This document shows positions 11,734-22,851 of a stretch of 64,000 nt of DNA, one piece after another. A program made the position numbers and the translations under genes. The notes below the pieces were generated by a model. It searched no databases, was not told the DNA's origin, and saw only the letters and a program-made list of their open reading frames with translations. Source of the stretch: Paragordius varius (Eukaryota; Nematomorpha). The DNA is taken from the NCBI GenBank assembly GCA_964247055.1, contig OZ176051.1, positions 11,222,001-11,286,000 of the forward strand, given 5' to 3'. Numbering within the stretch: the first letter of the stretch is position 1; every line of letters starts with the position of its first letter.

Positions 11734-12099
11734 ATGGTATATATACATGAATACAATGACCATCTGAACAATTACATATTTACCTTTTTATATTGTCATT
11801 ATTTCTTAGTTTTTTATTTAATTTTTTATCTAAATTTTTATCTCAAAAGTTTATGCATTATAAATATTATTATTATATTAATAATAATTGCTCGTAAACC
11901 CAGAATGGATTTAATAATTGTTACAATTTATTAAGAGGGGAGGATATATGTACGACTTATATATTGTATGAAATTCGTTGTAATGGTGTCTATTTTTTAT
12001 GGGTAATATAAAATAAACTTATGTATGCCAACAAATTTTGAAGGTTTTACGTTTTGTTGTTTATTTTTATTGGAATCGCGAGTGACAAAATCAATATTT

Positions 12100-12264
12100 G
12101 CAATATGAAACGTTACTACACATTAAAAATTTGATATTTTATCATATATGACAAAAATATTCCTTCCTTGTCGAATTTTAGCATGTTCATATTAAGCTTT
12201 TTAAATTTTATAATATTTATTGCATTTTCTTTCACACTATTAATCTTCCTATTCGAGTACAAGG
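12100..12264 (+). pseudogene. Decaying duplicate of sulfotransferase exon 1 (copy 1)
   Basis: The end of this stretch encodes FTLLIFLFEYK followed by G and a GT donor, in the same phase as the true exon 1 at 6,278-6,422 (FALIIFLFEYK-G). Upstream, nucleotides matching the first codons of exon 1 are still visible, but the ATG has become ATT. A later ATG at 12,183 gives a 27-residue hydrophobic segment in frame with the donor. In unit 2 most of the membrane segment is deleted. It is probably an old exon duplicate, though splicing from the 12,183 start cannot be excluded for copy 1. Confidence 0.6.
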
Positions 12265-13791
12265 GTATGTACACTATCTCTAATTCTTATTAATTAATTA
12301 TAACAATATTAGCTATATATTTATTGGGATTTTTTTATGAAATTTTAATTTAAGTAATATAAGTAATCAGAAAAATAATCGTAAATCATGTTTAAGTATT
12401 TTCGACCCTATAAAACAAGGCATTTATTCAATCAAATCGATGTTCAAAGGATTAAATTTATTTACATCTCTAAACCATAATACGGTATTTGCAAGTTTAA
12501 TATGCATAAAGTATCAAAATTTTAAATATAATTTAATAAATTTTATCAACCTTACTTAATAAATATATAATGTTTATAATTATGTAATTACCCTTTCATT
12601 AATATTTTATCAGTTAAATGGAAATAACTCACTTGTTTACTTTTGAGATTGAAAAATTTAATACTTTCTATTATATTACAATAGTCTTAAATAATAAGAA
12701 TATTCTAAGGTTGTATTTAAATATTTTAATATACTGGGCATGAGTCGAGACCAACAGTAATTACAACCTGTTTTTGAAATAAGCTGAAACCGGGCTACCA
12801 TTTTCTAACTTTTTTAACCAATCCAGTTATATTTTAAAACCAACTCTAGTAGTTTTATGTTTAATAACAGCTAATTTAAATTTTCGGCCAAGTCTTCATA
12901 ATATATTTGCCATCAAAAGTAGAAAACAAGCTATGTTCATTTATATGTAAAAACATAATGTAATGTAAATATTAACTTTGAAACATTAATGGCAAAATTA
13001 GGGTCAGATCTGTCAAGTTATGAATGCATTCAAGTCCGGAATGTACCCATTTTTACAAATTAATTGAAAATTTCATATATTTATCACATAATAAGAATGG
13101 TCTCCTTAAATTTAAAGGCAGAATTTGAATTTTATCTATTTCAAATTGCAATTATTACTAACATTAAAAAAAGCATTGATTATAATTAAGTTAAAAAATT
13201 GGCATTTGTGGCCCCGATTGGCCGTTATGATTGCATTCAAAAGTCAAATGTTTCTTTAACCCCTCGAAAACCAAACCTAATCCCATAAAATATCCATATG
13301 TTAGAACCATTTTTTAATAAAATAATATTTTCTATTAATTTTAGTTTTGCCATGCATTTAATACACACATATAAACAAATTTAACATAATCCAATTTACC
13401 ATTAATTTAAATACCTTTAAACAAACTATTTCAATTGGTTATATAACGGTAAATACGTATGCCATAAACGATAAATTAAATTTAAATTTGAAAAAAATCC
13501 ATAGTATAAAATCATTATAAATAAGATATGCACAAATTTTTTATCAATGACGTTTTATAAATACAACAATATAATAATACGAATTAATTAATACTAAATT
13601 TTAAGCGGTCATGGTCAACGCTAATTACTTATTTGAAAGCTTTGTTTGTTCTTTGTTGATATGTACAAAATTAAAACAGATTGATTATTATGAAGAAGGG
13701 TATGGAAAGCGTTATAACTAACATATGTTTCTTTATTTGGATTTGAAAAACATATTAATATTTTGACCCTGTTACACCTAAAATAATTTAT

Positions 13792-13825
<34 letters not shown>

Positions 13826-13918
13826 TGATATATCCAAGTTAAGGAAAATTAAGAGAAAATGCTTAAAGCTGGAATTTTTTTTTCAAATAATAAATTTGAT
13901 TAATCTTATGATGTATAG
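12265..13918. other. Intron sequence before catalytic exon (copy 1)
   Basis: No gene recognised. It contains an (AT)n tract at about 13,794-13,821 that is expanded relative to units 2 and 3, and otherwise AT-rich non-coding sequence ending in the AG acceptor of exon 2. In unit 3 an open frame of 68 codons (42,383-42,589) is broken in unit 1 and is not supported as coding. Confidence 0.55.
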
Positions 13919-15276
13919 ATTTGCTCAACAAATATGTGCACACATCAGACAATCAAACCTTAGGCATATATAGGCAACAATTAACATCTTTGGTAACCTA
14001 TGATACAAGAGAGACAGCAATAAACTACACAGCATTAATGAATTCCATGAATGATATGACGAGTATGGATGAAAGATCATGGCGAAATTTTGTATGCAAT
14101 AATATTGACCGGCTTTCAAAAAATCGTAATGATTATTCTGATTCCATGCATTTAATCGGTAACTTTGGTCCCTGGTCTCGAAACATCCTTAATAGCTCTT
14201 TATACTCGGTTATAATGTCGTTCAAAAAAAACCACTTTGTAACTGGAGATGATATGATGAAATACAATAAAAAAGTAGTTTATTGTTATGTGGCAAAAGC
14301 CTCATCCACCGCTTGGAAAAGTTTAATAGCTTTATCTCAAAATCCCACCTTAGAAACATCACTACAACACTTGAAAGCTATAAATAAGAGTCTGGGGTTT
14401 GTTATTCAAAACTACCCGTATATTAGATTAAATAACAAAGTAAATAGTAAAGGTTATTCTTCCAACACGACTGATTTAAAGAAGGAAGATGTAGGTTTTA
14501 GTTTCACTTTTGTTCGACATCCGCTTCACCGTATACTTTCGGCTTATCGGAGTAAATTTTGTTGGAAAAACCGCTATTTTTAACAACGGTATGGGGATTA
14601 CATTAAAATGACTGTTAACATGGGGAATTTTATAAATTTTTCGACACCACTAACTTATGTTAATTCAACATCCAATATTAGTTTAGCAGAATTTATTCAT
14701 TTTGTAGTGAATATTGAGACGGCGTATCCCAAAAGTCAATACTCATTTTTAATGAATCAACACTGGGCACCTATAGTCGATACATGTAATCCGTGTGCTT
14801 ACAATTACGATTTCATCGGTAAACATGAAAATCGTCTACAAGATATACCCTACATCCTTAAACGGACGAGATGGGATAATTTACCATTTAATCCTTTTTA
14901 TTTGGTTAGCCATGAGGCGCCGAAATACGCGACAACATTGTCTCCCAATTATAATGATGTGATTGATGATCTAAAATCATCAACAAACACCCAAAGTTTT
15001 CGAGATTACGATGCGAAAGATCAGGAAATTATTGATCAAATTCCTAACGAATTGTTGAAAAAGTTGGTTTATCTATTTAGATATGATTACGCTTTGTTTT
15101 ACCCGAAAGATCCATTATTCCTAAAACAATTAAACAGTAATCCGGATTTATTAACAAATTAAACTAAAAAACATGGAGATTGGAATAATTTATGTAAAAT
15201 TTCAAGCATTTGATTAATTTATTGTAACATATTTGCCTTTATCAATTTAGCCAATCTACAAAACACTTATGTGTTT

Positions 15277-15282
15277 AATAAA
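15277..15282 (+). terminator. Candidate poly(A) signal of sulfotransferase
   Basis: AATAAA about 115 bp after the stop codon of the catalytic exon. It is conserved at the same distance after the copy 2 and copy 3 stops (near 30,323 and 45,359). Confidence 0.5.
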
Positions 15283-16549
15283 TTTAATTTAATATTTGAC
15301 ATGGTATTTATTGAGGATTTTCCTACAGACTGGTTTATGTTACAAACCGAATATTTTAAATTTAAAGAGCTAAGTTTAGTTTAAAACATTATATATATAG
15401 TTAGTCGCAGTAGCTTTATCAATCTTAATCATGGGTCCATAATAAATTTTATTATTGTATAACTATGATTCACAAAAACTTTCCTCTGCGCAAAAATAAA
15501 TTATGTTATGAACCATTAGTGTATGTCGTATTGACTTATTTTAAATTCGACCGCATGATTAAAAATTGTTGGCCTTTGCAATTTTATCTAAACACCCGTT
15601 CTCTAGTTGACAGAATAGGTATAGGGTGAAATGATGATATATTAATAGTATCATATTTTATAGTATTAACACTGATAGCATTAGGTTTTACAAAATTTAA
15701 CTTTTAATCCAAATACCATAATTACACTATATATCTATTATTTCTCATTTTTTAGATGATATTCGCATATATAAAATTCCACGGAATTTTGGCAAAAGAT
15801 TTTAGAAACGGAGGTAAATTGATATAAAGAAGTTTTAAAAAGCAAATACTGAGCAAGGAATTTGTTTGTTTGGAGATGTAAAATTTGGCCTAATTTTCAT
15901 TCCATGAACAATAACATTTATAAGATATTGGTAAACTACAATTTTGAAGTCTAAACGGGTAATTAAAAGATCTTTATATAGGGTTAATACGGCTAGCTGA
16001 GAATTTTTAAGCGCCCCAAAAATTTTCGTATAACTTATCCATTCAAAAATGTTTAGATCTTATATACCATAAGAAATAAATTATCAGGGTTGTCAGAAAT
16101 CATTACCGGTTTTTTAATAACAAATCAGGTAATTTTGAAGGAAAATCAATCATTTAATTAATTAAGAATACTGTCCATCTTTAAACATTGCGCCAATTTC
16201 TCAGACCATTTGCACAAGAGTGTCCTTGAACATTTCAGGTTGGTACTTGAACACTTCAAGTTGGTCCTAAAATTTTTAAGTTTGGATTTTAACCTAATTT
16301 TATATATTTGCTCACTTTAAAATAAAAATTTATATTCAAACCTTTTTTTGTTGATTTTTTTCCAATTTAACCAAATTATTAATTTATTAACGTTTTTAAT
16401 GAAAAATTATAATTAATAATCCAGAAAACTTTTATTTTTTTAATTACCTGTTAAAATCTATATTTTTTAAGATCTCAATAAAGATATACGGTTTCTGAAT
16501 GATTAAAAATTGATATCGATTTAAAATTTATGTCAAATAAAAAATAGAT
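15283..16549. other. Inter-gene spacer of unit 1
   Basis: AT-rich spacer with no gene recognised. A 77-codon minus-strand frame in unit 3 (45,919-46,152) and a 61-codon plus-strand frame (45,597-45,782) correspond to positions here but are not kept open in all units, so neither is called. Near 16,210-16,280 there is a short imperfect direct repeat (TTGAACA-TTCA-GTTGGT twice). Confidence 0.5.
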
Positions 16550-16639
16550 TAAAAATGATAAAATGGGTGAATAATACACTATTTGATTGATAAAAGTTAA
16601 AGACAATATAAAGACAAAGGTCCAATCAAGTGTTTATGG

Positions 16640-17485
16640 ACCAACTCGAAGTGTTCTCTTAAAGTGCAAATGGTATATGAAAGGCATGACATAATAGCCG
16701 ATTGAACTTTGCAGCATTCGTCAGGCCATTTTCCAACGTCTTCCAAATTATTGAATTGCTGTCTGAGGGCGTGTGCCTGATAGACAGAGGTAATAATGGC
16801 CTTAAATAAATACGGTGGATGTGGAAGAATTCCCCATCGAAGCTATTTTAAGGTATCTTTCTGGTTTTGCTGTGGAATTGCCAAGTAACAAAATTACTTT
16901 GTAGTGTTTTCTGGCTCATTTCCGTTTTTAAATAAGGCATAATTTCATTTGATGCCGATAGCGTTGTGTATAAACGGTTTCACTGATGAGCTTTAAATAC
17001 AAAACAGCATAATTTTCTTTTTAAGCGTGTCCTTGATATTGATAACCATCTTGGGAAGCCAGAATTTATTCCCCTTTGGATCGACAGGGCCACTCTTCCC
17101 TCGTCACAATGCGATCAAAAAATAATTTGCTTTCACGAACAGGATTTTACAATCCTCTTGGTGATTTTTAATTTGACGTTCATTCGAATGGTGTTATAAC
17201 CATTATAAAGTTTATTGGTCGTTACCAATGCTCGAAATATGCACTGATTGTATTTTGTGGCCATCTAATACTTCTGCCAATTACCGTTGAATCCGAGTTG
17301 AATCATAATCCAATAATTCTGCCTTTTATCGTATTCTAAATTATGTGGCTCTTTCGAATTGAGATAACTTTCAAATTTTCGAAACCAGGTTTACATGTGT
17401 TTATTGATGAGGCATGTTTACCGTGTTGACAGCAAACAATGACCTTCAACAGCCTGTTTCTTGTAAGAGAGAAATGCATCTGCAG
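16640..17485 (-). mobile_element. Decayed mariner-like transposase (copy 2)
   Basis: Unit 2 copy of the fossil at 90-930, with the same motifs in the same order. Near 17,370 it retains AAATTTTCG, which units 1 and 3 lack but the diverged copy 4 has, so here copy 2 keeps the older state. Confidence 0.55.
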
Positions 17486-17743
17486 TTAATCTTTTTCAGC
17501 CAAAAAATTTGACATGATTATTGAATGATATAAATAAGACTCTAATTTTTTCCAGCTCAATCTGTTTTTTTTGTCGTATATCAGATGAATAAAATGGCGT
17601 CTAGTCTTATTAATCTGCTTCGTATTTTTCGGTGAAGTCGTCTCTTAACTGAAGACTTTTACAAATTAAATTTAATTATCAAGTATAATCATGCTATAGA
17701 ATATAATCATTTATTTTTTGCAATTATTATAGTTATCTATATC

Positions 17744-20700
17744 TAAAGTGACCAGACGTCCCGTTTTTTTACACTTTGTCCCGCGTCCCGCTACGTTTTT
17801 TAAATGTCCCGCTTTTTCACGATTATATAAAAAAAAAATTTTTTAAATACAAATAAGTTTTTTTTATCCGTTTAATTTTTTATCATTAAATATCTTTAAA
17901 ATCTATATAATTATTAAATTAAAATTTTTTATTTTTAAATTAAAGATATTTATTTTTTTCGAATTTATATCATATGATTATACACTTTCCTTCCTACTAC
18001 TACTGTCATTATTATCAAAAAGCCAAGTTAATACCACAAATCTCTAGATTAAAAGACAAATTAATACCACAAATCGGTAGCTACGTTTATTTCAGATTAA
18101 GGTAATATAATATTACTATGCTAATATTTTAGTTTTATTACTTGTTAACATATCAAAAAGCCAAATTAATACCATAAATCGGTAGCTTAAAAGACAAATT
18201 GATACCACAATTCGGTACCTTACACGTTTATTCCAGAAAATTAAGGTAATATAATATTTATTATACTAATATTTTGGTTTTATTACTTCCCAACATTATT
18301 AAAAGGCCAAATTAATACCACAAATCGGTAGCTTAAAAGACAAATTGATACCACAAATCGGTACCTTACACGTTTATTCCAGAAAATTAAAGTATATAAT
18401 ATTATTATACTAATAGTAGTTTATAAATATGAACACAAAAAGAGGTTGTAAATTCAACGATGAATTAATGAAAGATTTTCCTTTTATTAAAAAAACTAAG
18501 AATGAATCATCTGTTAAATGTCTTGTATTCGAGGGGGAATGCACCCTAGCAAATGACGCATGATATTACAAAGCATATGGAAACACAGAAACATAAAAAA
18601 TGTTTAGATATGGCGGCATCATCTTACAAAATGAGCGATGTTATTCGAAAAACCGTTTTTGGAGAGGAAGAAAAGAATTTGGCACTAGCTGAGGGCCTGT
18701 TATTTTTTCACTCCGTTAATCACAATCATTCCTTTAGATCTATGGACTGTACCTCACAGGTTATTCTCACGTTATTCCATAAAAAGTTTACATGTGCCCG
18801 TACAAAGGCTGAAGCCATTGTGTGCAATGTCCTTACGCCACATGCATTTTCTGAAATACAAAAAGATTTGCTGAATTAATTTCTTATCCTTATACTCTGA
18901 TGCATCAAATCACCATGAAACAAAATTATTTCCCACTTAAATTTTAATTCAGAAACCGGAGTAAAAATTAAAATTTTAGATTTAATTTCTGTACCCGGTG
19001 AAAATTCCGAAATAATATTTACTTCAATAATGCATATTCTAGAAAAAAATAATTTAAAAGAACAAAATTATCGCATATTGCGCTGACAACACCACTACGA
19101 ACTTCGGTGGAAAAGCAAGTAGGGGAACGAATAATATTCAAAATTAGCAGATAATCTTAAAACATTATTGGCGTTGGGTGTGCAGCGCATATAATACACA
19201 ACGCTATTCAAACAGCTGCTGATTTGTTACCCCTAGATGTGGAAAATGTAGTTGTTAAAATATATTCCTATTTTTATATATACACAGTACATGTTGAAAC
19301 GCTTAAAGAATTCTGTGAAAATGCAGAAGTTCAATATCAAAAAATGCTTGGATATTGTAAAACTCGTTGGTTAGCTTTTATGCCAGCTATCGAAAGAATT
19401 TTAAAAATGTATGATCCTTTAAAATCTTTTTTTTACCTCAGGACAAATGTCCTACAACTTTAAAGTTTTTTGAAAGTGATTTTTAAATATGGTTAGAATT
19501 CTTACATAATCAAGCTTCTCTTTACCAAAATGTTATAAAATTTAGAAGATGACAAAATTTCGGCAATCGAAGTAGCCAATGAAGTTAGTAACCTAAAATT
19601 CCAATGTCAAGAACGGTTAGATAATAATTTTATACCATTAACCATCCGCAATATAATAAATAATTTAGAAAAACAAGGCTTAATAAATCGCCAAGATATC
19701 CTGTCCCATATAAAAATGTTTTATACAAACTGTAAAGATTATTTGGAAGACTGGACGACGCAATTCAATGAAATTGATCATTTTCATTGGATAACATTAA
19801 AATCAGAATTTAATTGGTGCGATGTTCAAAAATCATTTGATTATATCTGCTCCCAAAAATTCTCAAAAAGTAATCTTTCAGAAAATGATCTTTTTTCTGA
19901 GGTATCAATAGTTAAAAGATATATTAATAATGAAAAACTTAAATTATGGACAAAAGAAAAATATACAGTAGAAAAGAAATGGTTGGAAATATTTGATCAT
20001 TTTGAAGCCAACTATATTACATACAATAATATTTTAAAAATTGTGGAATTCGCACTATCTTTACCTGAACCAACGCTGCTACTGAGCGCGTTTTTTCCAC
20101 AGTAAATCAGGTGTGGACATCGGAAAAATCGAATTTAAATGTTGAAACTTTAAAGGCGGTTTTATCTGTCAAATATTATTTGGCAAATTCTTGTGAAGAC
20201 TTCTACAAAATTTTAAAAAATGATGGCAATCTGCTAAAACGCATTCACTCAAACAAAAAATATACCAAAGAATAAAATATTTTCTTTAAAGTTTTTGTGT
20301 TAAAAAATAAACAAAATACTTAAAATATTGTATAAGTCTTCATAATTTGTCAAATTATATTTGAGCAAAAATGGCTTTTATTCAACATTTAAATCTGATT
20401 CCGTGTCCTTACTTAATTACTGTGGAAAAACGCGTTCAATAGCAGTGGTTCAGGTAAAGATAATGCAAATTCTACAATTAAAATATTATTGTATGGAACA
20501 TAATTTGTTTAAAAATGATTATTTTAACCATTTCTATCCTACGTATTTTTTTCTGTTGTTCATAATATAAGTTTTCAATCAATATATTTATTTAATAATG
20601 AGACTTTATAAAAAAGTGTCATTGTGTACCGTCTTGTGTTCCAAATAATCGTTTCTGTTTGTATAAAACATTTTTCTATTCTGGCTATTCATTAAGCCTT

Positions 20701-21295
20701 GTTTTTCTGGATGCTTTATGATATTGCGATTAGGTAATGGTATAAAATTATTTTCTAACCTTTTTTGATTTGGAATTTTGACCTTTGTCCTGTGATAAAA
20801 AATAGGATTCTAGGAGATCACATTTTTATAAATATTTCAATCGCTGGCAAAAGAGCTAACCAACAGTTTTACAATATCCAAGCATTTTAACATCTATATT
20901 TTCCACATCCAGGGGTAACAAATCAGTAGCTGTTTGAATAGCGTTGTGTATCTGCCAATAATGTTTTGATTAAGATTATTCGCTAAATTGTTAAAAATAT
21001 TTTTTGTGCCGCTTCTTGCATCACCCAGCGCACTTTGTGATGATTTCGTCTTTATTATTTTTTTTAGAATATTACAATCACTTCACTCTTTGTTCGTGCA
21101 CATGTAAATTTATTGAATAAGGTACAAACCTGTAAGGTACAAATTTTTTTATATTTATAATGTATTTGTGTTAAAAATAAATAAATATTACAATGAATTT
21201 TTTGTATAAAAATTTTTGGTTGTACCCCCAATGAACCCCCCCCCCTTTGTCTCAGATTTGTCCCGCTTTTTCCTTCAAAAAATCTGGTCACCTTA
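17744..21295 (+). mobile_element. hAT composite element (copy 2)
   Basis: Unit 2 copy of the composite at 1,190-4,741. Transposase blocks lie at 18,553-18,879 (with the BED-like N-terminal piece in frame), 19,224-19,463 and 19,716-20,105. The C-terminal block is shortened relative to unit 1 because one base is missing within the SLPGTNAATERVF region. Confidence 0.75.
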
Positions 21296-22044
21296 TTCTA
21301 GGATCTTAGGTAAGAAACAAAAAAACATATAAATATGCATGAGAATCAATTATCTGAAATGAAACAAATTCTACGATTTGATTATCAAATAATAAACTTT
21401 ATGACAAAACACTGTTCCCTGATTTCGATGAAAGAAGAGGAGGAGCCCTGAGTCTGTAACAAAAATAAGAACTGTTTTCAGATTTCATGCAGATCCCGGG
21501 CATCAAATTACTATTAAGCTAGTTTTTGGGTGAACTTTATAACAAATCTCATATCTTAATCTATGCAAGCCTCAAAAATTTAAAGTAAATCAGTATCTGA
21601 TGTGATTCTTGTCAAATGAAAATTTGTATAAAAACTATTATTTTATCATAAAAAAAATGTGTAAATAAACTTTAATTTTTTTATTATCATAAAATGTGAA
21701 TTAGATTGTCATAATAATTTAGGAATTCTTCCGATTCTGTGCGATCTTTAATGACAACGTTTCCTGTAATATTTAAATCATAGAAGTTTTCATATCTATT
21801 GCTTTTATTATCTGATCTATCTCATAATAATTCTTTGTTACTGTCAACAAATCTTTTTGAAGATTTTTATAGGCTTCTTTTTTTGAATTACAACATACAG
21901 CACTATAGATTTATTTAATACTATGGGATATCTAAAAGATTAAATATTATTAAATTACTTTATTTAGGTATACTTATATCGGTTTTAGGCATGGTTTAAG
22001 GAAACTCGAGAGTCAATCAGATGTGTTTTTTATATGAATTATAA

Positions 22045-22095
22045 GGAAACCCTTTCTTTGAAAAGGTGAGCATAGGAAACACTTAAAGGGTTTCC
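22045..22095. repeat. Perfect 11-bp hairpin
   Basis: GGAAACCCTTT at 22,045-22,055 and its complement AAAGGGTTTCC at 22,085-22,095 form a stem with a 29-nt loop. Unit 3 has the same stem (37,068-37,078 with 37,108-37,118), while unit 1 has mismatches. The function is unknown; it may be the end of a small transposon or a transcribed hairpin. Confidence 0.6.
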
Positions 22096-22851
22096 CTTTT
22101 TTTATTCACTTCACTCCACCCATTATCTTCTCTACAAATTAATAGTATTCTCTCAACGTTTCTATATCCTTGAAATCCGTCTTTGATTTCGATTTTTAAT
22201 ATATAATTAGAACAACTGCGCTTTTAAAATCAAGAAAAAACTATCCAATTATGATTTAGGCATTTAAGATTAATATTTCTCTTTCTATCATATTGGGTAA
22301 TTAACAAAATATCCAAACAATAAGCGAATTTGATATACATTTAATACCGTAAAAAAGATTAGACAAAATATATATTTATGATTGTCCAATATCATAGAAT
22401 TATTATGAAGTAAATTTTAATTCACCGACATAGACCATTCATGTTTATCTGTAATGGGGATTTATATGTATATTAAAATATTTTTGATTTAATTATATTT
22501 AAACATGTAAAATAAGGTAAAAATATTTATTTTTAGCTCACTTACAGTAGCGTATGGTATAAAACATTATTAGTCCATAAAAGAACAAAAAAATGTTTTT
22601 TTTATAAAAACAAGTCTAGTTGTATATACACAGCCATAATATCCCCTTAACACATATTTAAATTTTAACATTCAAATAATTTACATACATTTTAATTTAT
22701 TGAAAAAGGATGTTTGCTTACTTTACGTGTAATAAAAAAATTAAAAAGTTAAACGTTGTAGGATGTTATTGGTGGGCAAAAAAAATAATTACAAAATTTT
22801 TACCATATACATGCGTTTATTTATCATTATTCAATTTAATTAACAAAATCA

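Larger units (their letters stand above)
10242..11737. mobile_element. Foldback transposon, only in copy 1
   Basis: A 1,496 bp insertion absent from units 2 and 3. It starts CCATTTCCCAGTC and ends GACTGGGAAATGG. The two arms, 10,242-10,800 and 11,179-11,737, are inverted copies of exactly 559 bp each, with only about one mismatch seen outside the repeat arrays. They flank a loop of 378 bp with no long open frame. Both sides carry TATA (10,238-10,241 and 11,738-11,741). The empty sites in units 2 and 3 have one copy of the flanking sequence, consistent with a 4-bp target duplication. Each outer arm is built of about ten 21-bp repeats. It must be mobilised in trans, if at all; the superfamily is not identified. 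Confidence 0.85.
6278..15162 (+). pseudogene. Carbohydrate sulfotransferase, copy 1 (premature stop)
   Basis: Two-exon gene of the chondroitin/dermatan/HNK-1 sulfotransferase family (Sulfotransfer_2), which transfers sulfate from PAPS to glycosaminoglycan or glycoprotein sugars in the Golgi. Exon 1 (6,278-6,422) encodes a short tail plus a signal anchor of about 25 hydrophobic residues and ends in a GT donor at phase 1. Exon 2 (13,919-15,162) follows an AG and holds the catalytic domain. At 14,581-14,583 a CAA codon, kept in copies 2 and 3, is TAA. The product would lose everything after the PAPS-binding segment (FVRHPLHRILSAYRSKF), including the conserved Cys-x-x-Cys region. The downstream frame stays open to the normal stop, so the mutation is recent. 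The 7.5 kb intron is full of transposon remains. Confidence 0.8.
1..16549. repeat. Tandem unit, copy 1 (long form)
   Basis: First visible copy of a tandemly repeated unit. The sequence at position 1 recurs at 16,550, 31,592 and 46,629, and the order of everything inside is the same each time. Copy 1 is about 1.5 kb longer than the others because of a foldback insertion at 10,242-11,737. Apart from that and small indels, the copies look about 97-99% identical by eye. The array probably extends leftwards beyond the window, since position 1 is already inside homology. Each unit carries one two-exon sulfotransferase gene. Confidence 0.95.
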
